The position numbers and the translations under genes were made by a program. This document shows positions 31,650 to 43,245 of a DNA stretch of 64,000 nucleotides, in pieces. Within the stretch, counting starts at the first letter, position 1, and each line of letters starts with the position of its first letter. The notes under the pieces are model-generated. The model saw only the letters and a program-made list of their open reading frames with translations, made no database searches and was not told the DNA's origin. Source of the stretch: Gnetum montanum (Eukaryota; Streptophyta; Gnetopsida; Gnetales; Gnetaceae); contig MNCI01017629.1 in NCBI GenBank assembly GCA_015680685.1, positions 416,499 to 480,498 of the forward strand, written 5' to 3'.

Positions 31650-33750
31650 GGAATAGGTGTAGAAATAGGAGGAGGATAAGGATAAAATATGTCATCCCTC
31701 TTGGAATATGGGGAATGAGCTATGTAGTATTTGAGAGGGAAGTAGTGATGTTGGAAAGAAGAATTGTGATTGGAAGAGTCACGTGGAGATAGGATTTGCT
31801 AAACGTAATACCTATATGAATTTGGTTATGTGTAAGGCTACTACTACCTTGGTGGTGGTATCCTCCATGACTATGGTTGGTTCCATTGTTGATATTGTTT
31901 GTAAGATTACAATGGAGTTCCACTTGGATAATATTGTTGTTGTTGATGGAACTACCTAGGATGACCTTGAGGATAAGGTAATCTTTTGGGTTTTTTCCTT
32001 TTTGCTAGTTGTGGATTCAGAGCATACACTCTAGACTCTTGTAAGTGTGACACGATGGGGGCAACATCCCTTAGGATGTTTGTATTAGTAGATGTCACAC
32101 CCACCATCATCATCTACTTCAATTTCTACAACTTCATCTACTATAGAAATCTTATCCTTACCCCTTTGGTAGGCACATTTAGCTTCTTTTTTCCTCCTAC
32201 GATTCTAATCACTACTCTATTCTCTTGATTGTTTGGTGATTTTTAGAGTAATTTGGATTTTTTCATCCAACGAATCTCACATTTTATCCACCTTGGCGAA
32301 AATTTTAGACATAAATTTTTGGATTAGAAAGGTCTTTCTATTTACCCCCTCATTAAGTGGTAATTCCTTCTCATTATCACAAAATCAGACTTCCCTTTTT
32401 CTAACGAAAAGATCCTTGTTGTATTCCTTTGGACGTTTGCATTTCCTCAAATCTCCTTCTTCTTTTGCTACCTACTTAATTAGCCTTTGGATCTCATGGG
32501 CTTTGAGTTTAGATAGTCTCCCTTGGACATAGACCAGAAAGAGTTCTTCTCATTTCTAATCTAAGTCCATCTATGATATGGCGAAGTTGTTCTACTGAGA
32601 ATAATCATGGCTAGGGCATCGGTGTATGAGAGAATAGTATATACCCATGGTGGTGTCTAAGGGTTCATGGTTTCCTTACTTCCATCCTTGGATCTACCTT
32701 CTTAGATTAGACATTTTGGAGTATGTCTGATACCTATCATTAAATAGCTCTAGCAGTGTACTTTACCTACAAATGGATTTTGGCTCCAATGATTGATACT
32801 AGTTTTTTTCTTAGCTTTAATTTTTGGCAATTATTTTCAATATTTTACAAGGCATATGCATTGTGAAAAGCTTGAAGATGTGTTTGTGGATCGAAGTTAT
32901 ATCCCCCCTTAAATATGAGAATATTGTTCATATTAAGTCATTTGATTTGACTATCTTTCACATGCCTAGTTGGAATTTTTATAGCTTTTGTAACATTTAG
33001 CATGCTTCAAGTTGCCAGAAAAGGCTTATCTTCATCATTATTTTGATGATGTCAATGACTTCCTTTGTCACCCCTTCAATTATGGTGGGCCTCGCAATCA
33101 TCATTGTTGTCGTGTTGTTCACCTCCATCATTGTTGTTCCTTTTGTGGTGTTTGTCAGAATTAGAAGAGGAAGAAAAATATGCAAATGAAAAGGGTGAAG
33201 AGGGAAGAGGACTACCACCACCATGGTATCTGCCAACTCCTCTTTAGTTTTCATGACCACATTTTTCAGTTTTCTTATCCTCTTGATGCTTATCTGAGCC
33301 CCTATCTTGACTGCCATCTTTACCTGAATTTGGATTGTTGATAGTGGACTTTAGATTTACGGCCACATCCCCATTAGCAATAACAAGAACTGGAGAATCT
33401 TCAATCAAGAACAAGGAATTGCTAAAACATTTTCCCTTCACAAAATCATGGTGCTTCTTTTGGTGTCAATCTCTCCTACATTGTGTTTCAGTGGGATGGT
33501 AGTCTCAATAGTCATAATCATGCACAACATACTCCTCTTGAAGATCTTGGATGTTTAACCTCCTAAGAGTTTGAAGCAACATCACAGGCATAGATCAATT
33601 GGGAGGTATTACAATGTTGCCTTCCATATCTCACCATTACAGTTGTTCATTTTGATGTAGGATGAAGGTGAAGTTAGGTACATACTCATCTAGGTGAGTA
33701 TATACCACCTTGCATTCCTATGGGGCTAGCGATTTAGTATCATCACACAT
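31650..33750 (-). pseudogene. Element D gag
   Basis: The start is probably at 33750 (MCDDTKSLAP), 147 bp after the PBS. The capsid core is recognisable in several frames between about 33000 and 32400. Counterparts of 'GGYDxDxxxHLQAFxxA', 'MYHIMDGL' and 'WKQxxHEPLD' in A and B occur here with many stops. A Ser/Asn/Pro-rich tail (31720-32000) precedes protease. It is more divergent from A, B and F than they are from each other. Confidence 0.65.
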
Positions 33751-33900
33751 GTGAGAAGAAGAAATTTTGCAATACAAAAAAGATATTAGTGTGCTTATGT
33801 GATTATATTTATTGTGAGAATGATTTCGATCTTAGGGTTTGTCCAACAATGTTAATGATGTTCACTAAACCTACATAGTGCACATTTCAAACAAAACGTT

Positions 33901-33919
33901 TCCCTAGCAATAACACTAA
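33901..33919 (-). other. Element D primer-binding site (decayed tRNA-Asp type)
   Basis: On the minus strand it reads TTAGTGTTATTGCTAGGGA directly after the LTR, alignable with TTGGCGCCGTTGCCGGGGA. All differences are transitions. Confidence 0.65.
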
Positions 33920-34808
33920 TGATTAGTAGTTGAGTACCCCTATGCTCAACCAGACAAATCATGAAGCATTCATGTGTGATACGGTCGAATTCTGTAGACT
34001 TTATGTCTTCCAGTACACTAGTCTCCTAGAAAGTGAACTTTATCTTAATAGTCATTCATTATCTTCCCAATTACACTTGTGATGAACAAAGGTATGGTTA
34101 AGTGTAATCAAGACATAGTTTTTATTATTTTATGTTTTATGTTCATGGTGCTTGAAAGAGAGAAATGAAGTAATTTAATAAATAATTTAATTTAACTAAT
34201 TAACTAATCTCTAACTAGTCCTAATACAAGCATTTGGTTCCACTTTTCGTACACATCTTGAACCCACATTTCCACTAGAGGGATTATAAAGCACTATGCT
34301 ACTAGGCAAACCAAGCAATAATGCTACTGGGATTACCAAGAGAATACATGTTTATGCTTGAAGTGGTTATACTTATGTGTTTAATCTATTTAGCTTAATT
34401 AATTAACTAATCACTTAAAGTATAATTTAGCTTAATTAATTATATAATTAATGAATCATTAATCTATTCCAAGTGATATAAGGTTTGATCAAAAGACTGG
34501 TCTTTAATGCCATTCACATTGGTGTGTTGAAGTACAACAGTGCTCAAATAGAGATCCATACACTTTTTGACTCTTTCTATGGGCACTCAGAGAAATATTC
34601 TAACTTTCAAATGATAAAACTACAAGAACTTTGCTACAACTATGATAAGATATCTATAAACATGGTTGGTGAGTGTGTATTTATAGACTTTATTGTGGGG
34701 CTATGTTGATGGGGTCCCATAGATGTAGCAAACGCTATGTCTATGTGGCCCCATTGACAAGGCCATGTCAAAGACGGTCCATCAAGATGACACAACATTG
34801 ATTCATCA
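33920..34808 (-). repeat. Element D 5' LTR (889 bp)
   Basis: In sense it starts TGATGAATCAATGTTG at 34808 and ends GTACTCAACTACTAATCA at 33920. R/U5 matches C's LTR (for example 'gggattaccaag' and 'aactagtcctaa' in reverse). U3 lacks both the GATATC units of A/B/F and the CTCTAATTATTAGAG units of C. The TATA box is at 34678-34686. Confidence 0.88.
34678..34686 (-). promoter_or_regulatory. TATA box of D 5' LTR
   Basis: CTATAAATA on the minus strand, about 125 bp into the LTR, matching the position in C. Confidence 0.65.
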
Positions 34809-37480
34809 TATATTGTACAATATCATATTATGCCAAAACCATGCCAAAATAGAGGCTAAGAAAACACATCAGTTTATATAATAATATGTCTCTACAAAAA
34901 CCAAAATTCTATACTAATCTTATAGTATACATAAAATATGTACATAATAAACATAAGAGTACCACAAGGGTCATTCCACTATTAGAAATTTATAGAAATT
35001 GTACACTTATACATGGAAATATAGATTAGTTGGACCTTGTGAACATTCCTCTTCTCAATCTTCTTGATACTTTCCTATACCCTTGGAGTCATCATCTATA
35101 AGTAAATAATATAAGGATAAAACTGGGTGAGAAGCCTTTACACTTCTCATGCTAGATGACCAACAAGTATTGCAATGGAGGAGAGGAATGGAGTATAAGG
35201 AAATCTGCATTAGAGGTTATTCCTACATGTGCTCTAAGCACCACATGAATATACAATATTACATATAGTACTATTGTAATCCATACTTGAATAAACACTT
35301 AGCCAAAAAATAGTCATACACATAGTTAATATTTTTCATAATCAATCATATTCCCATGGCATCGTATATCTACTACACAACCACATGCATTCCCACAACC
35401 ATACCCACACATTTATATACAAAGAACATAATGAAGCATCACACTAATCAATATTATGATAGTTAGCATATGCACACTCAATGTAGCGTGTATAATATTA
35501 TCATGAGTACTCATAATCAATCATTTACTTGTAAGTTTGTTATTAGCCTTCTATCCACTACTAGTACTAGTACCTATCAACATGTGATACATAGCCACTA
35601 GTCTTATAGAGGTTTAGCAATGACTTCAATAATATACCACATACCAATTATAGGTTATGCCTATGCTCTTCCATTCTGAGAATGAGGTTTGAGAAAAGAT
35701 CCCTCTAAAATGTGTCATCACTAACTGGTCCACATCCTTATGCTAGCATCATCTACTAACAACTACTATAAGTGTCATTAGGAAGACATATATTACTTTA
35801 GACTACCATAAGTCATTACATGTTACAATCACAACACATATGAGTCCAACATATAGGATGACCACATATATCTAAGTCTAATAGTCACACACATACTTTA
35901 TGAAAATAATAGCATAATATGGCATACAAAAATTTCTTGCTACTAAAATAGATAATTTTATTAATATAATTCAATAAAAATTATGGTTAACATAACCTCC
36001 AAAAATGTAAATGAAGAAATATAAATTAAATTTCATAATTAGAAAGTATGTAAGAAGATGATTCTGACAACACCAATTTCACCTTAATTAGATTTTTAAA
36101 GATAAAGTTATGTATGTTTATAGTTTATTAATAACATAATAAACTAACACATTAGAATAATAATATTTAATCATCATAAGAAATAACAAAGATTCCTAGG
36201 AGTAACTAGAATAGAATATATACTCAAAATACATAATGCTATTACCATGCTAATCATCACAATATTGCAACTAATTTTTACAATTCCCAAATAATGTAAT
36301 TTATCACATATCAAATCATGTATAAATTGTAAAGTATAAGTAAACAATGTTACAATATGACTATAGTAGTTCCTAATCCAAGTTCAAAGCAAATCAAAAT
36401 TAATCCTTGAAGCTTAAAATTTATAAAAAGCTTAGAAACCTAAGAAATGGAGAAAAAACAAACTTAAAATTAGTATTATTATGAACAAAATAGAAAAAAC
36501 CCAAATTCATAGGAAAGTAGTTAAAAGGTAATGTATAAAATATTATTTTTAAATTTTATAGTTTTATATATAATCTATATAAACTTCATATATGTTTCAT
36601 TATGTTACATACTTTTTCTTTTTAACTTTCGTAATAAAACATGTGACATAAAATTGACTTAAATTTTTTATACTTAATTTTTATTAACATTTTTATAAGC
36701 TTATTTTTTATTTTCTCCATTTAACTAATTCTCATAAAGTTCAAACATTCATAATAGACACATTAGGACTTCAAATCAAAACCTGTTTGAATCTACAAAA
36801 CCCTTATTAAACATACTACATGTCCATATACCAAAATCACATCCTAGAATTATGTAGCATAGTTTTATAGTTCAAATAAATAAAAAATCACATATAAATC
36901 ATAAAAACATATTAGAAAACTACTTGTATACCCCAATCCATCATCCTTATCAATTACTGCACCTATTTAATACATCTCATAGGACTAATATATATACTTA
37001 TGTCATTTAAGCATATAAAGATATCATAACTATATTATAAGAGCCAATGAATCATAACATATAAATCCACATCATAAACAATGAACTCATCCTTGAAAAC
37101 CCATCGAGATCACACATGCATATATAAACCATAATCATAATATAATATCTAAGGCCTATGAAAGGGATGTAACATTAGTCCTTTATATAGCTAGGACATG
37201 CCTTTATACTACATGCATCTAGCCCTAATCCCCTTCTCTATAGAGTAGTGGAAGTGCTCACACCAAAATTCTTAGCTTTGGATGTCTGCATACCCTCGTA
37301 ATGTAGTATGCAAGAAATCATGACTATGTAGTTCTTAAGAGAGATGTGATGGTTACATTAATGATGAGCAACAATGTAGTCATAATGTCCAACAATATAA
37401 ATCACAAGCATTTTCAAGGATCATAATCTATAAACTAGATTAGTAGAGCATCTAGATCATTTAGTGTGATTGTAGATCAA
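34809..37480. other. Old AT-rich DNA, right of D, no gene seen
   Basis: Continuation of the DNA at 18461-22581 that D interrupted. No ORF of note and many AT-only stretches (36400-36700). It contains the second copy of the dispersed repeat (37190-37350). Confidence 0.5.
37190..37350 (+). repeat. Dispersed repeat, partner of 19080-19260
   Basis: Same orientation and word order as the copy at 19080. The intervening DNA is the old host stretch plus element D. Confidence 0.5.
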
Positions 37481-37483
37481 TGT

Positions 37484-37806
37484 CGTCCCAATCACACTCA
37501 TGATAGCCCTTAATTCGTATGATTAAGTGCAAATGAAACATATGATTGATGTTGATGGGTTATGATCAATATATTATTAAAGTATCAAAATATTAAAATG
37601 TTATCTAATTAATATAAGTATGATGATAAAATTCTAGTTGATTCTAATGTAATGAGTATTCACTTCTACTTTTCATACAGGACCTGAACACATATATATA
37701 CTATTAGGATTGCCAAATGTAGCATTGTTAGGCTAATGAATGGTTAATGTTACTGGGCTACTAAGTGAACATATGTTACACTTGAAGGGGTTGCACTCAT
37801 TTCATT
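37484..37806 (-). repeat. C/D-type LTR fragment
   Basis: Matches the interior of the D 5' LTR: 'ccaatcacactcatgat', 'gattaagtgcaaatgaaac', then 'catacaggacctgaacac', 'actattaggattgccaa' and 'cttgaaggggttgcactcat'. Both ends are missing; the right end is cut at the start of E. More diverged than the D LTRs. Confidence 0.65.
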
Positions 37807-37821
37807 ATAATCTAATATATG

Positions 37822-38869
37822 AGGGCAATGTGGAGTGTGGTGATTTTGCAGAAGATGAATAAGAGATATACTAAAAAAAGCATGAACAAGTACAAATATG
37901 TCAAGTGAAGACTACAAGGAATTAAAGTCTACAGGCCAAAATGAAGATGCTCTAGTGATCAAAAGGAGGCTAAACCAGCAAGATGATGCCTAAGGAATTA
38001 AAGTTCAAGAGTTGAGAAGACATGCCCAAGAAGCAGAAGACATCTTGTCTGAAGTGAAGAACATGCAGAGAAGACATCTTCCAAAAATAGGAGATGTCTC
38101 CTTTCTAGAGAAGACATCTCCATAAAGATGTCCCAATTTCAGTAGAGACATATCCCTAGAAATGAAGTTAGTTTTAGAGAGATCGCCCAATCCTGAAGGA
38201 GACATCTATACTAGCTGTTAGATAGTTGTTGCATGAATTTCAAGGTAGTTTCAAAAACTTTGAGGCTATAAGAAGACTTCATTTTCTTGGGTATTGTGCA
38301 AGTGTTATGCATAAATTGTCACTATTAAAGATATCATTGTATATTATACTTGTGTACTTCATTTGTAAAATTATTTTCTTGATTGATTATAGAATTGTGC
38401 TCCAAATTACAAGGACTTGTAATCTAAGTTACATTTATCCTTATGTTTTTTTCCCTTATTGCCCCATTGGGGTTGATGTGCTTCTTGCGAGAAGGCATTG
38501 AGATTGAGCTTGTTGGAATCCGACAGGATTGAGTGTTTGTGTAGCATCAAAACACTTTGGAGTGGAGCTTAATTTATAAAGATTATGGGATCCTTAAAAT
38601 AAAATTTTAATCTTGTTGAGACCTTATGGGATTGAGTGGTTTTGCAGAAAAGAAAGACTATAGAGTTGAGCTTAGAGTTTGTATAGGGTGTGGTGCCTTT
38701 CAAACCACTTTTTGAGAAACAAAGTCTAGAAGTGTGCAAGGATTCTACCCTTCGGTTGTGGATGTACCCAAGTAGGGAAACCACATAAAATTTAGGTGTA
38801 GTTTTTGAGGCTATTTTATCTTGATTTGGGGAACTTATTCATCCCTCCCTTCTAAGTTCTCGATCCTCA
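37822..38869 (+). repeat. Element E 5' LTR, 5' end truncated
   Basis: Aligns with the 3' LTR from about its 50th base and ends GATCCTCA at 38869. It contains repeated GAGACATCT/AGATGTCT units at about 38020-38215. The R/U5 words 'cttgttggaatccgacagga' and 'aacactttggagtgga' recur at 43990-44060. Confidence 0.82.
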
Positions 38870-38871
38870 AG

Positions 38872-38884
38872 TGGTATTAGAGCC
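38872..38884 (+). other. Element E primer-binding site (initiator tRNA-Met)
   Basis: TGGTATTAGAGCC starts two bases after the LTR. The standard copia PBS is TGGTATCAGAGCC, so there is one C-to-T difference. Confidence 0.85.
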
Positions 38885-38924
38885 TAGTACTCTATCCTTC
38901 GACATTAAGTTGAAAAAGTAAAAT

Positions 38925-40801
38925 ATGGAGGAGACATCTTACACAAAGCCATTAATGTTCAATGTGTTCTACTTTGCCTATTGGAAGGAAAGGATGTAAG
39001 GCTTCTTTGAGTCTATGGAGTTCAAAGTCTAGGAGTCCATCCTTGAAGACTATACACCACTTGTCAATAGTGCAACAAAATCCCTCAAGCATTAGAGAAA
39101 ATGGACACAAGAAGAAAAAGATATGTTCATGTTTGATTTAAAAGATAAAAATTATTTATATTATGCATTGAATAAATATAAATTTAATAGATTAGCTAGA
39201 TGTAAAATGATCAAAGAAATTTAAAAAACATTAGAGGCTACATATGAGAAAACATCAATTTTTAAGTACTCTAAACTTTTAGTTTTGCAAAGTGAGTACA
39301 ATAAGCTTAAAATGAGAGAAGGTGAGAAAATAAAAGACTATTTCTTTAGAGAGAAAGATCTAGTTATGGAAATTAGGGGAATAGGAAAGGACTTGCCTAA
39401 AAGCAATGTCATTATATAAATAAGTACAACTCTCCAACCAAAATTTAGACTAAAGGTCATAGCCATGGAGGAAATTAGAGATTTTTTGGTTCTAAAATTT
39501 TAAGAGCTTCAAAGTACTCTTATTACTTATGAAATGAACCTAATAAGCAAAGGAAAAATTAAGTAAAAACCCTTTGCTCTAAAAGTTTCCTCTAAGGAAA
39601 AAGAACCTAATGAGCATGATGAGGGTAGTGAAGAAGAAATAGCTTTTTTTCATAAGAAGGCTACAAAGGCTTATGTAAAAAAGGATTAAGAGCTCAAATT
39701 AGCAAAGACCCAACCAATTCAAAGGTAAAGAAAGAGGTAAATTTTTTTTAAGTTTTAATTTTGATTCTTCTTCAATATAATGTTGTATTTGTGATGGAAG
39801 AGGCCATGTGGCTTTTGAATGTCCTAGTAATGGTAGGTTGCAAAGGAGGAACAGAAATGATATAGAACTGAAAAAGACCAACTTCTACACAAGTTGAGAT
39901 GATGGAGAACATAGTGAAGAAGAGGTGGAGAATGATGCAAAAGATTCACACCTCATCTATATGACCCTTACATATGATGATGTCATCACCTCAGATGATG
40001 AATTTAAAAATGAACAAGAAAGGTATGAACTTTTGTGTATTGAAATTTTATCTTTTTAAAATATTTGCACAAAGTTGAGAAAACAAGTAAAAATTAAGGA
40101 TCAAGAAATTTCTTCCTTAAATTCAAATATTTTAGACCTCACAAAAGAAATCTTAGACCTCAGGGCTAAGAAAAGAGCTAACCAAGTCTTGTCAGCAGAT
40201 GAAGTAAGAGCTTGTAGATGTAAAACTTTTGAATGAGAGGTTGGTTAAAGGGAAATAATTCCTTTGGAAGGTATTAGGAAAAGGAGGAAGTCCACATGAT
40301 AAGAGTGGACTAGGATGTTGTACACAAGATGAATCATCTAGATCAATTCCATCTCAACTAAAGGCTACTCCAAAGAATGAAGAATCAACAGGCACTATAT
40401 CTCAATCAAGAGTAGCTCTAAGGTATAATAATTTTAACTACTATAGGAAGGTGAGATGTTAATATTGTAATAAATTTGAGCATAAGCAATTGGAGTGAAA
40501 TTTAAAGTTCTATCATATGAATATTTGGTCATATCATAAGACTCCTTGGTCTTACCAAAATGCACCGAGAAAGGAAACTATGCAGGACCATAAAAAATGA
40601 ACAACTCAAAAGGATAAGATAGTTAAGAAAGAATGGAGATTCAAAAGGAAAGAATAGGAAAATGAGGAGACTCTCTTCAACAAATTTGTGAGAGGAAGCC
40701 AAGCGTTTGAAATTGAAGAAGTCTATGTAAGAAGAGAAACCTTGAAAGAGGAATCTCATTCTCAAGCATACTAGGCACCTTCATTCTCTTCAACAAGAAA
40801 G
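38925..40801 (+). pseudogene. Element E gag (UBN2 type, two zinc knuckles)
   Basis: The start at 38925 gives MEETSYTKPLMFN, then FAYWKERM, the usual 'F.G.NY..W+.RM' opening of copia Gag. The capsid core follows with LEATYEKTSIFKYSKLL and MREGEKIKDYF (about 39225-39350), typical of UBN2 domains. Near 39783 is a complete CX2CX4HX4C knuckle (CICDGRGHVAFEC). A Glu/Lys/Leu-rich coiled-coil-like stretch follows (about 39950-40230). Near 40460 is a second knuckle (YCNKFEHKQLE) with first and last Cys damaged. The frame just before 40801 (RRETLKEESHSQAY) is open to a splice-donor-like AAAG/GTAAGT. Many stops are present. Confidence 0.8.
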
Positions 40802-41143
40802 GTAAGTAGAGGTAAGTTTTTAATTTATTGTAAGTTTTTTTTAAGACTATAATCCTTGGCAGCCATCCCTGAGCCCCATCTTGGTAAACTTCATTTTCCT
40901 GAAGATGTCTACTTTTAAAAGGAGATGTCTCTGTAGAGACATCTACTCCAAAAGTGAGACATCTTCCTATTTCTCCTTTAGTGTAGTAGAGACATATACT
41001 TTGAAAAGAAGACATCTACTTAAAGTTATAAACATGAATGAGACATGTATCTTCCAAAATATATGTCTACTTTCTTGTTAAAAACCCTCATTTGGAATGG
41101 TTATAAAAATTCAAATCCTCTTTTTTGTTCTTTTTCATTGAAG
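40802..41143 (+). other. Candidate intron between gag and ORF2 of element E
   Basis: The donor is AAAG/GTAAGT at 40802. The acceptor is a T-rich tract (tcctcttttttgttcttttt) ending cattgaag at 41143. Both sides are phase 0 for the gag-end frame and the ORF2 frame. The interval is non-coding and carries the GAGACATCT/AGATGTCT array. Inference only; no transcript is available. Confidence 0.4.
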
Positions 41144-42860
41144 ATGATCCCATAGAGATGACCAGGGCTTCAACAAAAATGGTGATTTGAGTAGCTATGG
41201 CCCACAAGAAGTTGGAATGACAAGGGTTTTGCCAAAGAAGAAGTCAAGGGGAGGCTCTACCCTACCAGCAATTCAAGTACCTACATCCCTCAATTTAGGT
41301 CTACCAACATCCAACATCAGTTTGAGGTAACTTGAATCATTAACATCATTTCTTAGTGTTCTCTATCCTTTTCTTTTATAGGTAGCAAGCATTGATGAGT
41401 TACTTTCAAGTTTTGAATTGGGATGCTATCATTGCCATGGATTTCTTGGTTCTTAAAGTTCTTATAAGATAATTCTACTATAATGTTGTCATTATTGATG
41501 CTACTATTGAGGCATTTACATGTATGATTGGGGGTGTTATAATTAATGTGTCTCCTCAAGTTGTGAATGCACTTCTTGAAATTTCTAATGCAGATGTATT
41601 TCAGGTTCCCATTCATTCTATGAATAATATTTTTATGAATAGTATAATTCTTGTTGTATATGATGAGTTTTGTGATGTCATGTTTAGGAAGTTAGTGTCT
41701 TTTGGTAGAGGAATATTTTATGACACTAGGATGTTTCCAAATACTTTCACTTTGCCCCTTATTATCTAGTATACCATTACTATAAAAAGGGGAAGCTATA
41801 ACTATTTGTTTCCATCCCAAGCTTTTGTTTTCTATTGCCTACTTGTAGGCCAACCATTGGAATTGGGCCATACTCTTTACCGTGACATGTTGACCATGTT
41901 TACCAAAGAGAGGATCTTTAGGCATCCTCATCTCATTAGTTTGTTGATTTGTTAGAGAGGTCTTCTTATTTCAAAGATGCCTTTGCTCAAAGTCAAGAGG
42001 AGCCTTGGGAAGTATGTAGAGAAGAGGAGCTGCTTCCATGCAAATGAAGTGGGACCTAGCACCAAGCCACCTTCATCCTAGAAGAAGAAATCATCATTAA
42101 CATTTTGGATCTCTCCTTAGTTGAAATGGTCCAAATCTACTAGTGGATAGGTGAGATCTTCACTAAAGAAGTTACTTTGGCCATTTACTTGTACTTTGGG
42201 GATGATCGGTAGGAATCTCCCTTACTTACATAAGAGAATGGATGCTGCTAGAGTACCTGTTCCACCTGATGGGTAGTAGTTCAAGGAGATCACAACTCCT
42301 TCTATTTATGATAGTGACAAGGACATTCTTGCTCCTCCAAGACACTCTGCATTAGTTGGATCCTCCCAAGTGTATGACTTAGGAAATGAGTTAGTTTTTG
42401 AGCTTGATGTAGCACTGACACTTATCTAGGGAAAGCATCCTAATCCAATGCAGCTTGATACCAACTTTCATCAGGAGGATGCTTCTAGATCTTTCAAGTA
42501 GCAGGCTATGGAAAGTATCTTTAGGACTTCATCCCAATTAAGGCCTACTGATGCGATCACATATTAGAGGAAAGGAGCTTCCTCATCCTTTCAATAGACT
42601 CTAGTGCAACTAGATCCACCAGCTTTATGTTGATTTTGAGTGAAGCTTTGTCCACACAAAGCTCCTATTCAATTTTCCTCCTTCAATGATGATGATAAGC
42701 AACATGTAACCAACACCAGCACTAGTAGTGATGATAATGAGAAGGATACATATAGAATGAAAAGCTACAATTGATTTAGATGATGAATCCAATGATGCAA
42801 CTAAGGTTAGTAGTTACACTCATAAGCTGCTCTCTCTCCTTTTTGCTAATGTCAAAAAAG
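41144..42860 (+). pseudogene. Element E ORF2: plant transposon-protein-like domain
   Basis: The frame from ATG at 41144 leads, past four stops, to LWPTRSWNDKGF and YIPQFRSTNIQHQFE at 41326. After a candidate 59-bp intron it continues as ALMSYFQVLNWDAII, then VLIR, a stop, FYYNVVII, and GGVIINVSPQVVNALLEI (41525-41600). Then come a 60-codon open stretch and, further on, YCLLVGQPLELGHTL and IFRHPHLISLLI. These match the 'LVREFYANL', 'VrGk.v.vsp..IN.LLgl' and 'FPxLIxxLc' landmarks I know from the putative plant transposon protein family (PF20167). After about 42050 the translation is Ser/Pro/Asp-rich and broken. No catalytic motif is visible. The role is unknown. Confidence 0.65.
41327..41385 (+). 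other. Candidate 59-bp intron within ORF2 of element E
   Basis: The donor is TTTGAG/GTAACTTG. The acceptor is TTCTTTTATAGGTAG/CAAGC. Removing 41327-41385 joins the upstream QFE frame to the downstream QALMSYFQVLNWD frame without a shift. Unspliced, the frame is stopped. The nearer AG at 41381 does not keep the downstream frame. Confidence 0.5.
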
Positions 42861-43230
42861 GGTGAGATAGTTTCATGTACAAATATGTGATTTTTATGGA
42901 TTTGCACATATGTGGTTTTTGTAAATGTTGGCTATATTGTATCGATAGTTTGAGAACAGTATGAATAGTTTGTGGTATAGAAAAATGATGGTTATCTTGA
43001 TTATGCTTTTTTGTGGAGATAAGTCTTTGGCCTTGTATAACATAGTTTGATTAGCATAGTTTCAGTTTTGAATTTTATATGATCTCTATCTTGTACCTTG
43101 AGATGTAGAGCCATTATCCTAGTTATAACCATGGTTATCATTGGAATTTAGACATCTTAATATTTTTAATGTTATTGTTATTGTTTATTGGTTTATCAAC
43201 TCATCCATTTTCTTAAGTTTTGGACATCAT
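42861..43230 (+). other. Element E 3' non-coding region
   Basis: No ORF. It begins just after a first polypurine-like sequence (caaaaaagggtgagatag, 42855-42872) and ends at the terminal one. Confidence 0.55.
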
Positions 43231-43245
43231 AAAAAAGGGGGAGAT
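43231..43245 (+). other. Element E polypurine tract
   Basis: AAAAAAGGGGGAGAT immediately precedes the LTR start TGTTGACC. This is the standard copia plus-strand primer. A near-copy lies 374 bp upstream. Confidence 0.85.

Larger units (their letters stand above)
22582..34808 (-). mobile_element. Element D: Ty3/gypsy retrotransposon with pol and ORF2 start, TSD TATGT/TATAT
   Basis: It reads right to left: 5' LTR (34808-33920), PBS, gag, protease, RT, RNase H, integrase, long spacer, ORF2 start, truncated 3' LTR. The flanks TATGT (22577-22581) and TATAT (34809-34813) are a TSD with one transition. It includes a later 2031-bp solo LTR (27310-29340). Without that, the element is about 10.2 kb. 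It is the only member of the group here with a full set of pol domains, all with stops. The LTR ends and gag/ORF2 starts relate it to A, B, C and F. Confidence 0.88.

Noticed and set aside
22582-34808. D as an endogenous virus with an envelope gene
   Set aside because: ORF2 has no signal peptide, transmembrane segment or glycoprotein-like pattern in the parts preserved in A, D or F. The domain and coiled-coil content do not support an envelope.
41353-41616. Minus-strand ORF opposite E ORF2
   Set aside because: Shadow of the plus-strand conserved domain. The plus-strand reading has recognisable landmarks and the minus has none.
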